Assembly (NCBI GenBank): GCA_050302475.1
Contig: JBNLBF010000005.1
Coordinates: 1-64,000 of the forward strand
Direction of reading: 5' to 3'
Length of the DNA: 64,000 nucleotides
DNA from: NORP23 sp050302475
GTDB taxonomy: Bacteria; Pseudomonadota; Alphaproteobacteria; Rhodobacterales; Rhodobacteraceae
In this document: positions 42,989 to 50,629 of the stretch, in pieces
Position numbering within the stretch: position 1 is the first letter of the stretch
Layout of the letters: every line of letters begins with the position of its first letter
Program-made: the position numbers and the translations under genes
The notes under the pieces: model-generated
What the model was told of the DNA's origin: nothing
Database searches by the model: none
What the model saw: only the letters and a program-made list of their open reading frames with translations

Positions 42989-43233
42989 TGGTTCTGGGCG
43001 ATATCACCCGAGTCGGCGATACAGTGGTCGGCGTAATCGCTGAGGTTTCTGTTGATGGCGTGAAAGCTGGCGATGGGCTGGTGGTTTCGGGGCGGAAGGT
43101 GCCGAAATATGTGCTGGTGAAGGGTGAAGGGGAGTGTCAGGTATTTGGCCTGGAAGGTGAAAACATACCGAATGCCGAAATCGAGCCAGAGGCCGCCGAC
43201 CTCATAGCAGATTTTTCCTCCTCATCGATTTAG
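42985..43233 (+). CDS. Small hypothetical protein downstream of DUF2953
   Basis: 82-residue protein, start MMVLGDITRVGDTVVGVIAE, overlapping the DUF2953 stop by 4 bases (ATGA). Beta-rich, no membrane segment or signal peptide. It is probably the third gene of the GerW-like operon, as the overlap suggests coupling. I do not recognise a family. Confidence 0.6.
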   Translation: MMVLGDITRVGDTVVGVIAEVSVDGVKAGDGLVVSGRKVPKYVLVKGEGECQVFGLEGENIPNAEIEPEAADLIADFSSSSI

Positions 43234-43282
43234 TTTGCCGAAGTTTCCTACCGATAAAATGCCAGCACTGGGCTGAAACAGA

Positions 43283-43443
43283 GGGCGAGCGCCTGACCGT
43301 GGGATAGCGCTGAGAGGTTGGTGACTGGCACTTTATGGCTGCTTCAGCATCCTCCCTTAAACTATGGCACCCCGCTGCCAAAGCGCCAGCCCGCCGGGTA
43401 GCGGTTTTGCTACGCAAAATCCGCCTTGGTCAGGCGCTCGCCC
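43283..43443. repeat. REPIN-like element: two inverted REP units with inner hairpin
   Basis: GGGCGAGCGCCTGACC at 43283..43298 and its exact reverse complement GGTCAGGCGCTCGCCC at 43428..43443 enclose about 130 bases, which contain a further hairpin GCGGTTTTGC-TAC-GCAAAATCCGC (43401..43424, one mismatch). The outer units match the palindrome at 41843..41876. The non-coding stretch 43234..43570 consists of this element plus a tadA relic. Confidence 0.75.
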
Positions 43444-43483
43444 GGCGGCTACGTCTTGATTCCGGGCGGGGATCACCACACCC

Positions 43484-43568
43484 GCTCAAATGAACCCTTC
43501 AGCAAGACCGCCGCCTCACCCACTCGATCCGCCATACACCTCCGGTTTACGACGCACTTTGCCGATAG
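43484..43568 (-). pseudogene. Displaced, degenerate copy of the tadA 3' end
   Basis: The plus-strand text from TCACC at 43482 through CTTCAGCAAGACCGCCGCCTCA and CCATACACCTCCGG is plainly the same as the tadA 3' end at 44098..44181 (CTTCAGCAACGCCGCCGCCTCA, CCATACACCTCCGG), with scattered substitutions and a 2-base deletion that breaks the frame. It lies just beyond the stop of the FMN reductase gene, as the glmS relic lies beyond its inserted gene. Confidence 0.8.
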
Positions 43569-43570
43569 CA

Positions 43571-44101
43571 TCACCCTAGGTTAACTTCGTTTAGGATTTC
43601 TTCCAGAAATGCACGCACCTCATCAACGGTATCTGCCTGACGCATATGGCTGGATATCTCGTCTTCAGTTTTCGAAATGAAATGAAAACGCAAAAATATG
43701 TCCGGATTGAATCGTTCGGAAACCGTTCCCAGAACCAGCCGAAGCGACGAGAGTAAATCTTCACCTCTGTGAGATGTATGGATCATATAGACAGGCTTCC
43801 CAACAAATTCGTCGCGAGATACCATCCAGTCGATCGCATTTTTTAACCCGCCGGGAATGGCGTGTATATATTCGGGACTTGAAAACAAAAGAGCATCAGC
43901 GTTGGCAATCTCTTGTGCCAGCGCGCGCACTTCTGGTGGGGTTGCGTCCCCTTCCAGATCAGGGTTGAAAATCGGCAACTGACCAAGGCCGTTATAAAGG
44001 GAAATTTCGATTGAGGTAGGAGCGCATCGAGCTATCTCGCGTAAGGCGGCCGTGTTAGTCGATGACGCGCGAACGCTGCCAGATATTGCCAGAATTTTCA
44101 C
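43571..44101 (-). CDS. NADPH-dependent FMN reductase-like protein inserted at the tadA stop
   Basis: 176-residue flavodoxin-like protein: MKILAISGSVRASSTNTAAL at the phosphate-binding loop, ISLYNGLGQLPIFNPD, LFSSPEYIHAIPGGLKNAID (the family's SPEY motif) and VYMIHTSHRGEDLLSSLRL. Predicted NAD(P)H quinone/FMN reductase (YieF/ChrR type). GTG start overlaps the tadA TGA as GTGA. It is AT-richer than tadA: 43681..43740 counts 27 G+C of 60, against 40 of 60 at 44281..44340. A second tadA 3' end beyond its stop shows that it was inserted there. Confidence 0.88.
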   Translation of the reverse strand: MKILAISGSVRASSTNTAALREIARCAPTSIEISLYNGLGQLPIFNPDLEGDATPPEVRALAQEIANADALLFSSPEYIHAIPGGLKNAIDWMVSRDEFVGKPVYMIHTSHRGEDLLSSLRLVLGTVSERFNPDIFLRFHFISKTEDEISSHMRQADTVDEVRAFLEEILNEVNLG

Positions 44102-44547
44102 CGCACTCCCTCAAAAAACACCTTCAGCAACGCCGCCGCCTCAGCCTCACCAATGCCTCCATACACCTCCGGCTTGTGGTGCGCCTGCGGATGAGAGAAT
44201 ACGCGCGGCCCTTGTTCCACGCCGCCGGACTTCGGGTCCGCTGCGCCGTAATACACCCGCGCCACTCGCGCCGCTGCAATCGCCGCCGCACACATCGGGC
44301 AGGGTTCAAGCGTCACGTAGAGATCACAGCCCACCAGCCGCTCTGACCCCAGTGCCGCGCAGGCTGCGCGGATCGCCAGCATCTCGGCATGGGCTGTCGG
44401 GTCCGCCAGTTCCCGAGTCCGGTTGCCCGCCACTGCCAGTACGCCGTCGGGGCCGACGACAACTGCACCCACCGGCACTTCGCCGCGGTTGGCCGCCGCC
44501 CGTGCTTCGGCCAGCGCGTGGTCCATATGGGATCGAAATTCACTCAT
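44098..44547 (-). CDS. tadA: tRNA-adenosine deaminase TadA
   Basis: 149-residue zinc deaminase that makes inosine at the wobble position of tRNA-Arg(ACG). The zinc/catalytic motifs are HAEMLAIRAA (His and Glu) and TLEPCPMCAAAIAAARV (two Cys); PTAHAEM and RVYYGAADPKSGG also fit. I chose MSEFRSHMDHALAEA at 44547; an extension to 44583 has no ribosome site. The 3' end overlaps the inserted FMN reductase gene. Confidence 0.93.
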   Translation of the reverse strand: MSEFRSHMDHALAEARAAANRGEVPVGAVVVGPDGVLAVAGNRTRELADPTAHAEMLAIRAACAALGSERLVGCDLYVTLEPCPMCAAAIAAARVARVYYGAADPKSGGVEQGPRVFSHPQAHHKPEVYGGIGEAEAAALLKVFFEGVR

Positions 44548-44610
44548 GCCGCCAACCTGCCCCGCGCGCGCCCACTTGTGCAAGCCTCAACAGCGGGTGT
44601 ATGGGGCGGC

Positions 44611-45447
44611 ATGAGCAATTCTGACTATAAGGGCGAGCGGATCGCCAAGCGGCTGGCCCGCGCCGGGGTTGCGTCCCGTCGCGAGGTGGAGCGTATGATC
44701 GAAGCCGGGCGGGTTTCGGTTAATGGCAAGCTGATCGACAGTCCGGCGCTGAACGTTACGCCGGGCGACAAGATTCTGGTTGATGGCAAGCCGGTTGCCG
44801 CCGCCGAACCGACACGGTTATGGCGCTACCACAAACCTAAAGGGTTGGTGACCTCGGCGGCGGACGAAAAGGGCAGGGCGACGATCTTTGACAAGCTGCC
44901 CGCAGATCTGCCGCGCGTCATAACGATCGGGCGACTGGATCTGAACTCCGAGGGGTTGCTGCTGCTGACCAATGATGGCGAGCTGAAACGCCGACTTGAA
45001 CTGCCCTCCACCGGCTGGTCGCGCAAATATCGGGTCCGGGCGAACGGAACGCCGGATGAAGCGACGCTGAAACCTCTCCGCGACGGGATCACGGTGGATG
45101 GGGAGCATTTCCAGCCGATGGAGATCACGCTGGACCGGCTGCAGGGCGCCAATGTCTGGATGACCATCAGCCTGCGCGAGGGTAAGAACCGCGAAATCCG
45201 CCGGGCGCTGGAGGCGGTGGGCCTGAAAGTGAACCGCCTGATCCGGGTGTCCTACGGACCATTCCAGATAGGCGAATTGCCGGCCGGTGCGGTCGAAGAA
45301 ATCCGCCCGAAAATTCTGCGGGACCAGCTGGGGATCGAACGCGTCCCCGATCCTAAACAGGCTCCGGCGGCCAAATCTCCACGCGCCCGCCACATACGCG
45401 CGTTAGATCCGTCGAAAAGCCTGCGAAAGAAACCGCGAAAGAAATAG
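44611..45447 (+). CDS. rluB: Ribosomal large-subunit pseudouridine synthase, RluB/RsuA family
   Basis: 278-residue enzyme with an N-terminal S4 RNA-binding domain (RIAKRLARAGVASRREVERM) and the RsuA-family catalytic stretch GRLDLNSEGLLLLTNDGEL, whose Asp attacks the target uridine; REGKNREIRRALEAVGLKVN is also conserved. A basic tail (SLRKKPRKK) follows. Start MSNSDYKGERIAK at 44611. It is divergent from tadA, a common neighbour. RluB versus a related RsuA-type target cannot be decided from sequence alone. Confidence 0.9.
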   Translation: MSNSDYKGERIAKRLARAGVASRREVERMIEAGRVSVNGKLIDSPALNVTPGDKILVDGKPVAAAEPTRLWRYHKPKGLVTSAADEKGRATIFDKLPADLPRVITIGRLDLNSEGLLLLTNDGELKRRLELPSTGWSRKYRVRANGTPDEATLKPLRDGITVDGEHFQPMEITLDRLQGANVWMTISLREGKNREIRRALEAVGLKVNRLIRVSYGPFQIGELPAGAVEEIRPKILRDQLGIERVPDPKQAPAAKSPRARHIRALDPSKSLRKKPRKK

Positions 45448-45482
45448 ATGCCTGCGCGGACCAGTTGCAATATATTGGCGGT

Positions 45483-45776
45483 ATGAAGCCCCTTTTCCTC
45501 ATCGCCGTGCTATTCCTTGCGGCCTGCAACACCGATCCTGACGCCGACAAAATCGCTGCGTGCGAGGCCTCAGGTGGCGAGTGGCGAATTGCCGGGTTGA
45601 TGCCGGAGCCCGCCTGCATTCCGAACTATTCCGACGCGGGCAAAACCTGCGAAAAAGCCACGGATTGCCAGGGGACTTGTCTGGCGGACAGGAACGAATG
45701 TTCTGCCTCGTGGGTGTTCGGCTGCCATTCCCTGCGTGATGAGACCGGCGACGTGCTGGAAATCTGTGTCGACTGA
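45483..45776 (+). CDS. Small Cys-rich lipoprotein
   Basis: 97-residue lipoprotein: MKPLFLIAVLFLAAC signal and lipobox, then a short mature domain with Cys at CEASGGEW, PACIPNYSDAG, CEKATDCQGTCLADRNEC, FGCHSL and CVD. The even, dense Cys pattern suggests several disulfides. No family recognised with confidence. Close behind rluB, before an independent aldo/keto reductase gene. Confidence 0.75.
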   Translation: MKPLFLIAVLFLAACNTDPDADKIAACEASGGEWRIAGLMPEPACIPNYSDAGKTCEKATDCQGTCLADRNECSASWVFGCHSLRDETGDVLEICVD

Positions 45777-45863
45777 CGCGTCGCCAGCAACATTCGTATT
45801 ACCGTTAACACTTGCATCCAGCTTCAAGCTCGCATACCCCTCCGACAACAGTTTACGGAGGAA

Positions 45864-46844
45864 ATGATGAAAACGCGCATTCTAGGGAAATCGGGAATTG
45901 AAGCCTCGGAAATCGGCCTGGGTTGCTGGCAATTGGGCGGCGACTTTGGCCCAATCGAGGCCGAGCGCGCCACCGCAACCCTACAGGCAGCACAAGACGC
46001 CGGGATCACCTTTTATGACACTGCCGATGTCTATGGTGGCGGATTGTCGGAACAGCGCGTGGGCGCATTCATGGCCGACAAATCTGGCCTTTCTGTCGCA
46101 ACGAAAGTCGGGCGTTCGGCGGATTTGTTCACCAGCCCCTTCGCATATGATGTCGTCAAAAAACATCTGCAGGAAAGCTGCGAGCGGTTGGGCGTCGACA
46201 CCCTCGACCTGATCCAGCTGCACTGCATCCCGCCCGCGATCCTGGAACAGGGCGACATCTTCGCCACTATGGACCGCCTGCAATCCGAAGGGTTGTGCCG
46301 GAACTGGGGGGCATCGGTTGAAACGATTGCCGAAGGGCTTTTGTGCATGGATCAACCCGGCTGTGCGTCCTTGCAGATCATCTTCAACCTGTTCCGGCAG
46401 GACGCTGTGACCGATCTGTTTCCGAAAGCCAAGGAAACCAACACAGGCATCATCGTGCGCCTGCCTCTTGCCTCCGGCCTGCTGACCGGGAAATTCACTG
46501 CGGACACGAAATTTGCCGAAAGTGACCACCGTAACTACAATGCCGACGGCGCGGCCTTTAGCGTGGGCGAAACTTTTTCTGGCATCAAAATGTCCAAAGG
46601 GGTCGAATTGCTCAACCTCATCAAACCCCACGTCCCAGAAGGCATGACGCTCGCCGACTTTGCGCTCCGCTGGATATTGGACCATGAGGCGGTCACAACC
46701 GTCATCGCGGGCTGCTCAACGCCCGAACAGGTCCAGCAAAACGCCCGCGTCAGTGATCTGCCATCATTGTCAGCAGAAACGCACGAAGCACTCGCCGAAA
46801 TCTACCACAAGGAAATAAAACGCCACATTCGCAGCGAAGTTTAA
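45864..46844 (+). CDS. Aldo/keto reductase
   Basis: 326-residue NADPH-dependent oxidoreductase with a TIM-barrel fold. Catalytic tetrad in order: Asp and Tyr in FYDTADVYGGGLSEQRVGAF, Lys in VATKVGRSAD, His in LDLIQLHCIPPA. C-terminal coenzyme loop TTVIAGCSTPEQVQQNARVSD. GGAGG ribosome site 5 bases upstream of ATGATG. The substrate is unknown. Confidence 0.93.
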   Translation: MMKTRILGKSGIEASEIGLGCWQLGGDFGPIEAERATATLQAAQDAGITFYDTADVYGGGLSEQRVGAFMADKSGLSVATKVGRSADLFTSPFAYDVVKKHLQESCERLGVDTLDLIQLHCIPPAILEQGDIFATMDRLQSEGLCRNWGASVETIAEGLLCMDQPGCASLQIIFNLFRQDAVTDLFPKAKETNTGIIVRLPLASGLLTGKFTADTKFAESDHRNYNADGAAFSVGETFSGIKMSKGVELLNLIKPHVPEGMTLADFALRWILDHEAVTTVIAGCSTPEQVQQNARVSDLPSLSAETHEALAEIYHKEIKRHIRSEV

Positions 46845-46900
46845 CGGCGAAATGTTCGCAAAATGTTGAACTTAGATTTGCTGTTTGACATTGTGGCACA

Positions 46901-48034
46901 ATGGGCATTTTCGCAAATCTTTTTGGGACATCGTCTGGTGATAGCACTGGCGAAAATCTTTATTATTTCCAGCCAAACAATAGCAACTCAATGGGTTATA
47001 TTGATGTTCACGGGCGTTGGCAGATTAAACCCAGGTTCCTGACTGCCAGTCCGTTTTCAGAAGCTCTCGCCGCCGTTCGTCAAAATCATAAATTGGCGTA
47101 TATTCATCCTTCGGGACGGGCGGCTTTTAGAATTCCGTTTGTTTCCGGGTCTCGGTTCAAAGATGGCGCTGCGAAAGTAGCAAACGGCGATCGGAAATAC
47201 GGGTTTATCGACGCTTCGGGTGTAACGATAGTTCCGCCACAATACGCCCAAGCTTGGGATTTCTCCGATGGGCTGGCTGCGGTTATGCAAACCCGTCGCG
47301 GAAAGATAGGGTACATCAACAAATCTGGGGAAATGGTGATCCCTTTGCAATTCGATGAATCCTATAGTTTCAATAATGGCGTCGCCACCGCCAGAGCAGG
47401 CGAAAATTTCTTTCATATTGATAAAAGCGGACAACGTATTACGCCTCCCGACATCGACAATGCTTATGGCTTTGTAAATGGCTACGCGACAATTGAAGTC
47501 GGAGGGAAGCGCGGGATCATCGACCAAAACCTTGATGTAGTAATCGCGCCAAAATACGACTCTATTGGCCCTGTCGATAATTTTGGCAGGTTTTCTTTTA
47601 CCGAGAATGGCAAGAATGGGATCGCCGAACTCGCTGGAAATATTGTTATGAGTTCTAGCAAGGGTACGATCACTCTTGCTGGGAAGAGGCATGTAATGTT
47701 CAAATCCGGTAATAAATTCGGGATCATGGATTTTGATGGTAATCAGATCATTCCTCCGGAGTTCCCTATTCTGCAGACTTACGGCGATGATCTCTTGATC
47801 GCGTCAAAAGATGGCAAAATGGGCGTTCTGAACATGAATGGTGACTGGATTATTGACCCGAAAGTCACAAAAATCGACCGTGACCGCGACCTCTTTCGCG
47901 TGGGGTTTGGACTTTTCGGAACCTATCGCGGGTTCATGACGCTCGATGGTCAGCCGGTAACCTTTACGTGGAATGAGTTTGCAAAGGCAGAAAAACCGGG
48001 TGCCCCGAGAAATACGCCCGTGACGATCGGATGA
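46901..48034 (+). CDS. WG-repeat protein
   Basis: 377-residue soluble protein made of WG (KWG) repeats, about ten units of the type YGFIDASGVTIVPPQYAQAW, IGYINKSGEMVIPLQFDESY, FHIDKSGQRITPPDIDNAYG and RGIIDQNLDVVIAPKYDSIG. No signal peptide is evident. It is AT-richer than its neighbours and follows the aldo/keto reductase by 56 bases, preceding rnpB. WG-repeat proteins are scattered and often variable between strains; function unknown, possibly protein binding. Confidence 0.85.
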   Translation: MGIFANLFGTSSGDSTGENLYYFQPNNSNSMGYIDVHGRWQIKPRFLTASPFSEALAAVRQNHKLAYIHPSGRAAFRIPFVSGSRFKDGAAKVANGDRKYGFIDASGVTIVPPQYAQAWDFSDGLAAVMQTRRGKIGYINKSGEMVIPLQFDESYSFNNGVATARAGENFFHIDKSGQRITPPDIDNAYGFVNGYATIEVGGKRGIIDQNLDVVIAPKYDSIGPVDNFGRFSFTENGKNGIAELAGNIVMSSSKGTITLAGKRHVMFKSGNKFGIMDFDGNQIIPPEFPILQTYGDDLLIASKDGKMGVLNMNGDWIIDPKVTKIDRDRDLFRVGFGLFGTYRGFMTLDGQPVTFTWNEFAKAEKPGAPRNTPVTIG

Positions 48035-48090
48035 CGGTCAAATCAGGATCAGAATTGACGACCCGCCACAAACCCCCTACATCCCGCCTC

Positions 48091-48465
48091 ATGCGGATGG
48101 CCGGATGACCGCGCGAATGCGAGGAAAGTCCGGACTCCACGGAGAATTGGCGCCGGGTAACGCCCGGCCGGGGAAACCCGAGGGATAGCGCCACAGAAAG
48201 CAAACCGCCTTTGGCGTTGCTACGCAACACCTTGGGTAAGGGTGAAACGGTGGGGTAAGAGCCCACCGCGGGGTCGGCAACGGCTCCGGCACGGCAAGCC
48301 CCGCCGGGAGCAAGGCCAAATAGGGATCGCGCGCCGGGAACGGCGGGCCCTCCGACCCAGCGATCCGGGTTGGCTGCCAGAGCGCCCCGGCAACGAGGCG
48401 CCCAGACGAATGGTCATCGACGGGCGCAAGCCCCGAACAGAATCCGGCTTACAGGCCATCCGCAT
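48091..48465 (+). ncRNA. rnpB: RNase P RNA (bacterial type A)
   Basis: Catalytic RNA that trims tRNA 5' ends. The P1 helix closes TGCGGATGGCC with GGCCATCCGCA at the two ends. Conserved segments are GAGGAAAGTCCGGACTCC, AGGGTGAAACGGTGGGGTAAG, AGCCCACCGC, and at the 3' side CAGAATCCGGCTTACAG. Alphaproteobacterial type A layout of about 375 bases. Ends are set from P1 pairing and may be off by a few bases. Alternative open frames here are meaningless. Confidence 0.95.
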
Positions 48466-48567
48466 AAATGTTGCCCGAATATGACACCAATCCCAAAATC
48501 GCTGTGATCAACTTGAAGTTATACCCACAGATGTTAATGCTGTTGCGCAGATACGAATGGAGCCACC

Positions 48568-49188
48568 ATGAAAAAACTTGCATATTTCGTTACCGCCGCT
48601 GCGATCGCAGCATCCCCTGCTCTGGCTGACGGACCAGCACCGGTCGCAGTCGTGACCCCGGTTATTGCACCCACGCCAAGCGTTACGGATTGGAGCGGCT
48701 TCTATGCCGGTATTGGTTACCTCTATGCCTTTGGGGATGAGCTTCGATATTCTGATGGCGGCGTCTTCTCGCTAGGCGGGGACATGTTCGGCGGCTTCGC
48801 GGGCTACAACATGCAAAGTGGTTCGCTGGTTTATGGTGGCGAGATCACATTTTACAGTGGCGCGGTTGAAGAAGATGAAAACAGCCCTATTTTCAATTTC
48901 AGCCAATTCGCAGATGTGAAAGGCCGAGTTGGTTACGTTTTTGGCGATGCGCTGATCTATGGATCTGCCGGATGGACATTCGGTGTGTGGAACGAAGCCG
49001 GGTTTAACGCGCCATCCGACGGGTACAACCTAGGTGCTGGGATCGATTATCTGATCACCGACAGCATTTTTGTCGGGGCAGAATATGTGTATCGTCAGCA
49101 GAACGGGACATGGAACTCGACACCGCCCAACAACACGTTGGAAGCAGATATCCATTCGGTTCAGCTGCGGGTCGGTATGACGTTCTAA
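48568..49188 (+). CDS. Outer-membrane beta-barrel protein (Omp25/31-like)
   Basis: 206-residue protein with a signal peptide (MKKLAYFVTAAAIAASPALA). The mature chain alternates strands typical of an eight-stranded barrel: DWSGFYAGIGYLYAF, GDMFGGFAGYNMQSGSLVYG, FADVKGRVGYVFGDALIYGS, FVGAEYVYRQQ and a terminal aromatic-ending strand VQLRVGMTF, which is the usual assembly signal. Function is structural or porin-like at most. Own ribosome site (GGAG) and a terminator after it. Confidence 0.88.
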   Translation: MKKLAYFVTAAAIAASPALADGPAPVAVVTPVIAPTPSVTDWSGFYAGIGYLYAFGDELRYSDGGVFSLGGDMFGGFAGYNMQSGSLVYGGEITFYSGAVEEDENSPIFNFSQFADVKGRVGYVFGDALIYGSAGWTFGVWNEAGFNAPSDGYNLGAGIDYLITDSIFVGAEYVYRQQNGTWNSTPPNNTLEADIHSVQLRVGMTF

Positions 49189-49210
49189 TCGGTATTGTCT
49201 TGCAATAGCC

Positions 49211-49239
49211 ACCCCCGCCCATTGTGGCGGGGGTTTTTG
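49211..49239 (+). terminator. Terminator of the outer-membrane protein gene
   Basis: Perfect 9-bp stem ACCCCCGCC / GGCGGGGGT with a 6-base loop and T5 tail, 22 bases after the stop. Confidence 0.9.
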
Positions 49240-49259
49240 TTTCAGAATATCACGAAAGC

Positions 49260-49298
49260 AACACGCCGCTTAACGGACACCTGAACCGGCGTGTTTTT
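49260..49298 (+). terminator. Second hairpin with T run, CTTAACGGA-containing loop
   Basis: ACACGCCG / CGGCGTGT stem around a loop containing CTTAACGGACACCTGAA, followed by T5. A very similar loop text recurs next to the terminator at 49967..50003. Possibly an independent terminator, or part of the leader of the following OmpA-family gene. Confidence 0.55.
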
Positions 49299-49352
49299 GA
49301 ATCTGCAGCTATCTCCTCTAACGTGACCTCAGCTCAAACCGAGGGGACAGAT

Positions 49353-49931
49353 ATGCTAATTCGCAGTTTCATAATCGCCATGCTTCTGATGACAGGGGTT
49401 TTCGCAACCGGCAACGTGATGGCGCAGGAAGACCCGGCGCCCGATCCAGCTGAAGAAGAAACCATGGATGATACGACCATGGAAGAAACCGGTGAGGAAA
49501 CGCCCTCATCGCTCGAAGAATTGGTCGAAGCCGATCCGAACCTCGCCATGGTTGAAGGCGAAGATGACGAGATGGAAATGCTCGCCGATGTTCTTTTCGC
49601 ATTCGGCTCCGCACAGCTCAACGATACCGCGATTGAATCGCTCTCCAGCGTTGCCGCTATCATTGATGAATATCCCCAGGTTCGCATCGTTGGTCACACT
49701 GATTCCATAGGGTCGGACGAAGCCAACCTCGCGCTGGGTCAGTTGCGAGCGGAAGCCGTGCGCGCTTATCTGATCGCCAACAGCGAAATGACCGAAGACA
49801 CGATCATCGTCGAAAGTGCCGGGGAGACCGAGCCGAAGGCACCCAACCTAAACGACGACGGAACCGACAATCCCGACGGTCGCGCGGTGAACCGCCGCGT
49901 CGTCTTTATCTTCGACATGATGGAAGAATAA
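49353..49931 (+). CDS. OmpA-family peptidoglycan-binding protein
   Basis: 192-residue exported protein. Signal peptide MLIRSFIIAMLLMTGVFATG with cleavage near VMA. The mature N-terminus is very acidic (DPAEEETMDDTTMEETGEE), then the OmpA C-terminal domain from about residue 85: VLFAFGSAQLNDTAIESLSS, VRIVGHTDSIGSDEANLALG, LRAEAVRAYL and NPDGRAVNRRVVFIF. It anchors to peptidoglycan. No N-terminal barrel is present. The ATG at 49353 follows GAGGGGACA. Confidence 0.9.
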   Translation: MLIRSFIIAMLLMTGVFATGNVMAQEDPAPDPAEEETMDDTTMEETGEETPSSLEELVEADPNLAMVEGEDDEMEMLADVLFAFGSAQLNDTAIESLSSVAAIIDEYPQVRIVGHTDSIGSDEANLALGQLRAEAVRAYLIANSEMTEDTIIVESAGETEPKAPNLNDDGTDNPDGRAVNRRVVFIFDMMEE

Positions 49932-49966
49932 CCACCCGTTACGCATCACCGCTTAACGGACTCCCT

Positions 49967-50003
49967 GAACGCGCCGGTTTCCCCCTCCGGCGCGTTCGCT
50001 TTT
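49967..50003 (+). terminator. Terminator of the OmpA-family gene
   Basis: Perfect stem GAACGCGCCGG / CCGGCGCGTTC with a loop of 9 bases and a CTTTTT tail, 36 bases after the stop. Confidence 0.88.
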
Positions 50004-50155
50004 TCGCAAATGCCACAGCCTATCCTTCTCTATGTGGGAATACGCACAACTTTAAGGTGAGTCATCGCACAGAGAATCGCTCCGATGCCCCCTAAAACCA
50101 ACTGTGCCGCTCCGTGGGGGATTGGCCGGAAAGCAGGGCAATTGGAGAAAGCGAA

Positions 50156-50578
50156 ATGAGTAAGGATTTCGAAGCAACAGTAAAAGCGCTGGAGGAAATG
50201 TCGAAAGACAAAGCCGCGCTCAGTGACATCGGTAGCCGTCTGGTCAAGCAGGTGGCGCAAGCGGTGGCGGAAGAAAAGCGGGGGCTTCAGATTGACGATC
50301 CCGACATGGAAGTCGCCATCCGCAAAGGGGACATCGTTCCCGCCCAACTGGCCGACCGGGTGAAAGTCGACGCCGCGGGCCGCGCGTTGGAGGATTTCAC
50401 CGCACAATTCCAGAACCTCGCCATCTGGCTGCGGATCTGGGTTCGTATCTGGGTCCGTATTGGCGGCATCATCTGGCGCGATACACCGCTTTACCGGTTC
50501 GAGGAATTCGCAGACCGCATCGCCTTTGACGACGCTGAAGTGAAACTGCTGAACCGTCTTGGCAAAATTGCCGGTTGA
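50156..50578 (+). CDS. Protein with tandem I-W-x-R repeat beside a radical SAM enzyme (candidate modified substrate)
   Basis: 140-residue protein with no signal peptide. Residues 1-85 are helical and charged (MSKDFEATVKALEEMSKDKA). Residues 90-101 are three exact tandem units I-W-L-R, I-W-V-R, I-W-V-R, followed by IGGIIWRD and a 30-residue charged tail. ATG at 50156 with GGAG 7 bases upstream. The radical SAM/SPASM gene starts 51 bases after its stop, on the same strand. Short aromatic-x-basic motifs next to a SPASM enzyme recall cyclophane-forming peptide systems. Alternatively it is an amphipathic structural protein and the pairing is incidental. I do not recognise a family. Confidence 0.7.
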   Translation: MSKDFEATVKALEEMSKDKAALSDIGSRLVKQVAQAVAEEKRGLQIDDPDMEVAIRKGDIVPAQLADRVKVDAAGRALEDFTAQFQNLAIWLRIWVRIWVRIGGIIWRDTPLYRFEEFADRIAFDDAEVKLLNRLGKIAG

Positions 50579-50629
50579 CAGAAACGGGTGAGGCGTCCCG
50601 CGCCTCACCCCCTTAACGGAGGGGATATT

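Noticed and set aside
48089..48484. Short open frames within 48.09..48.48 kb
   Set aside because: The region is rnpB with matching P1 ends and conserved cores.
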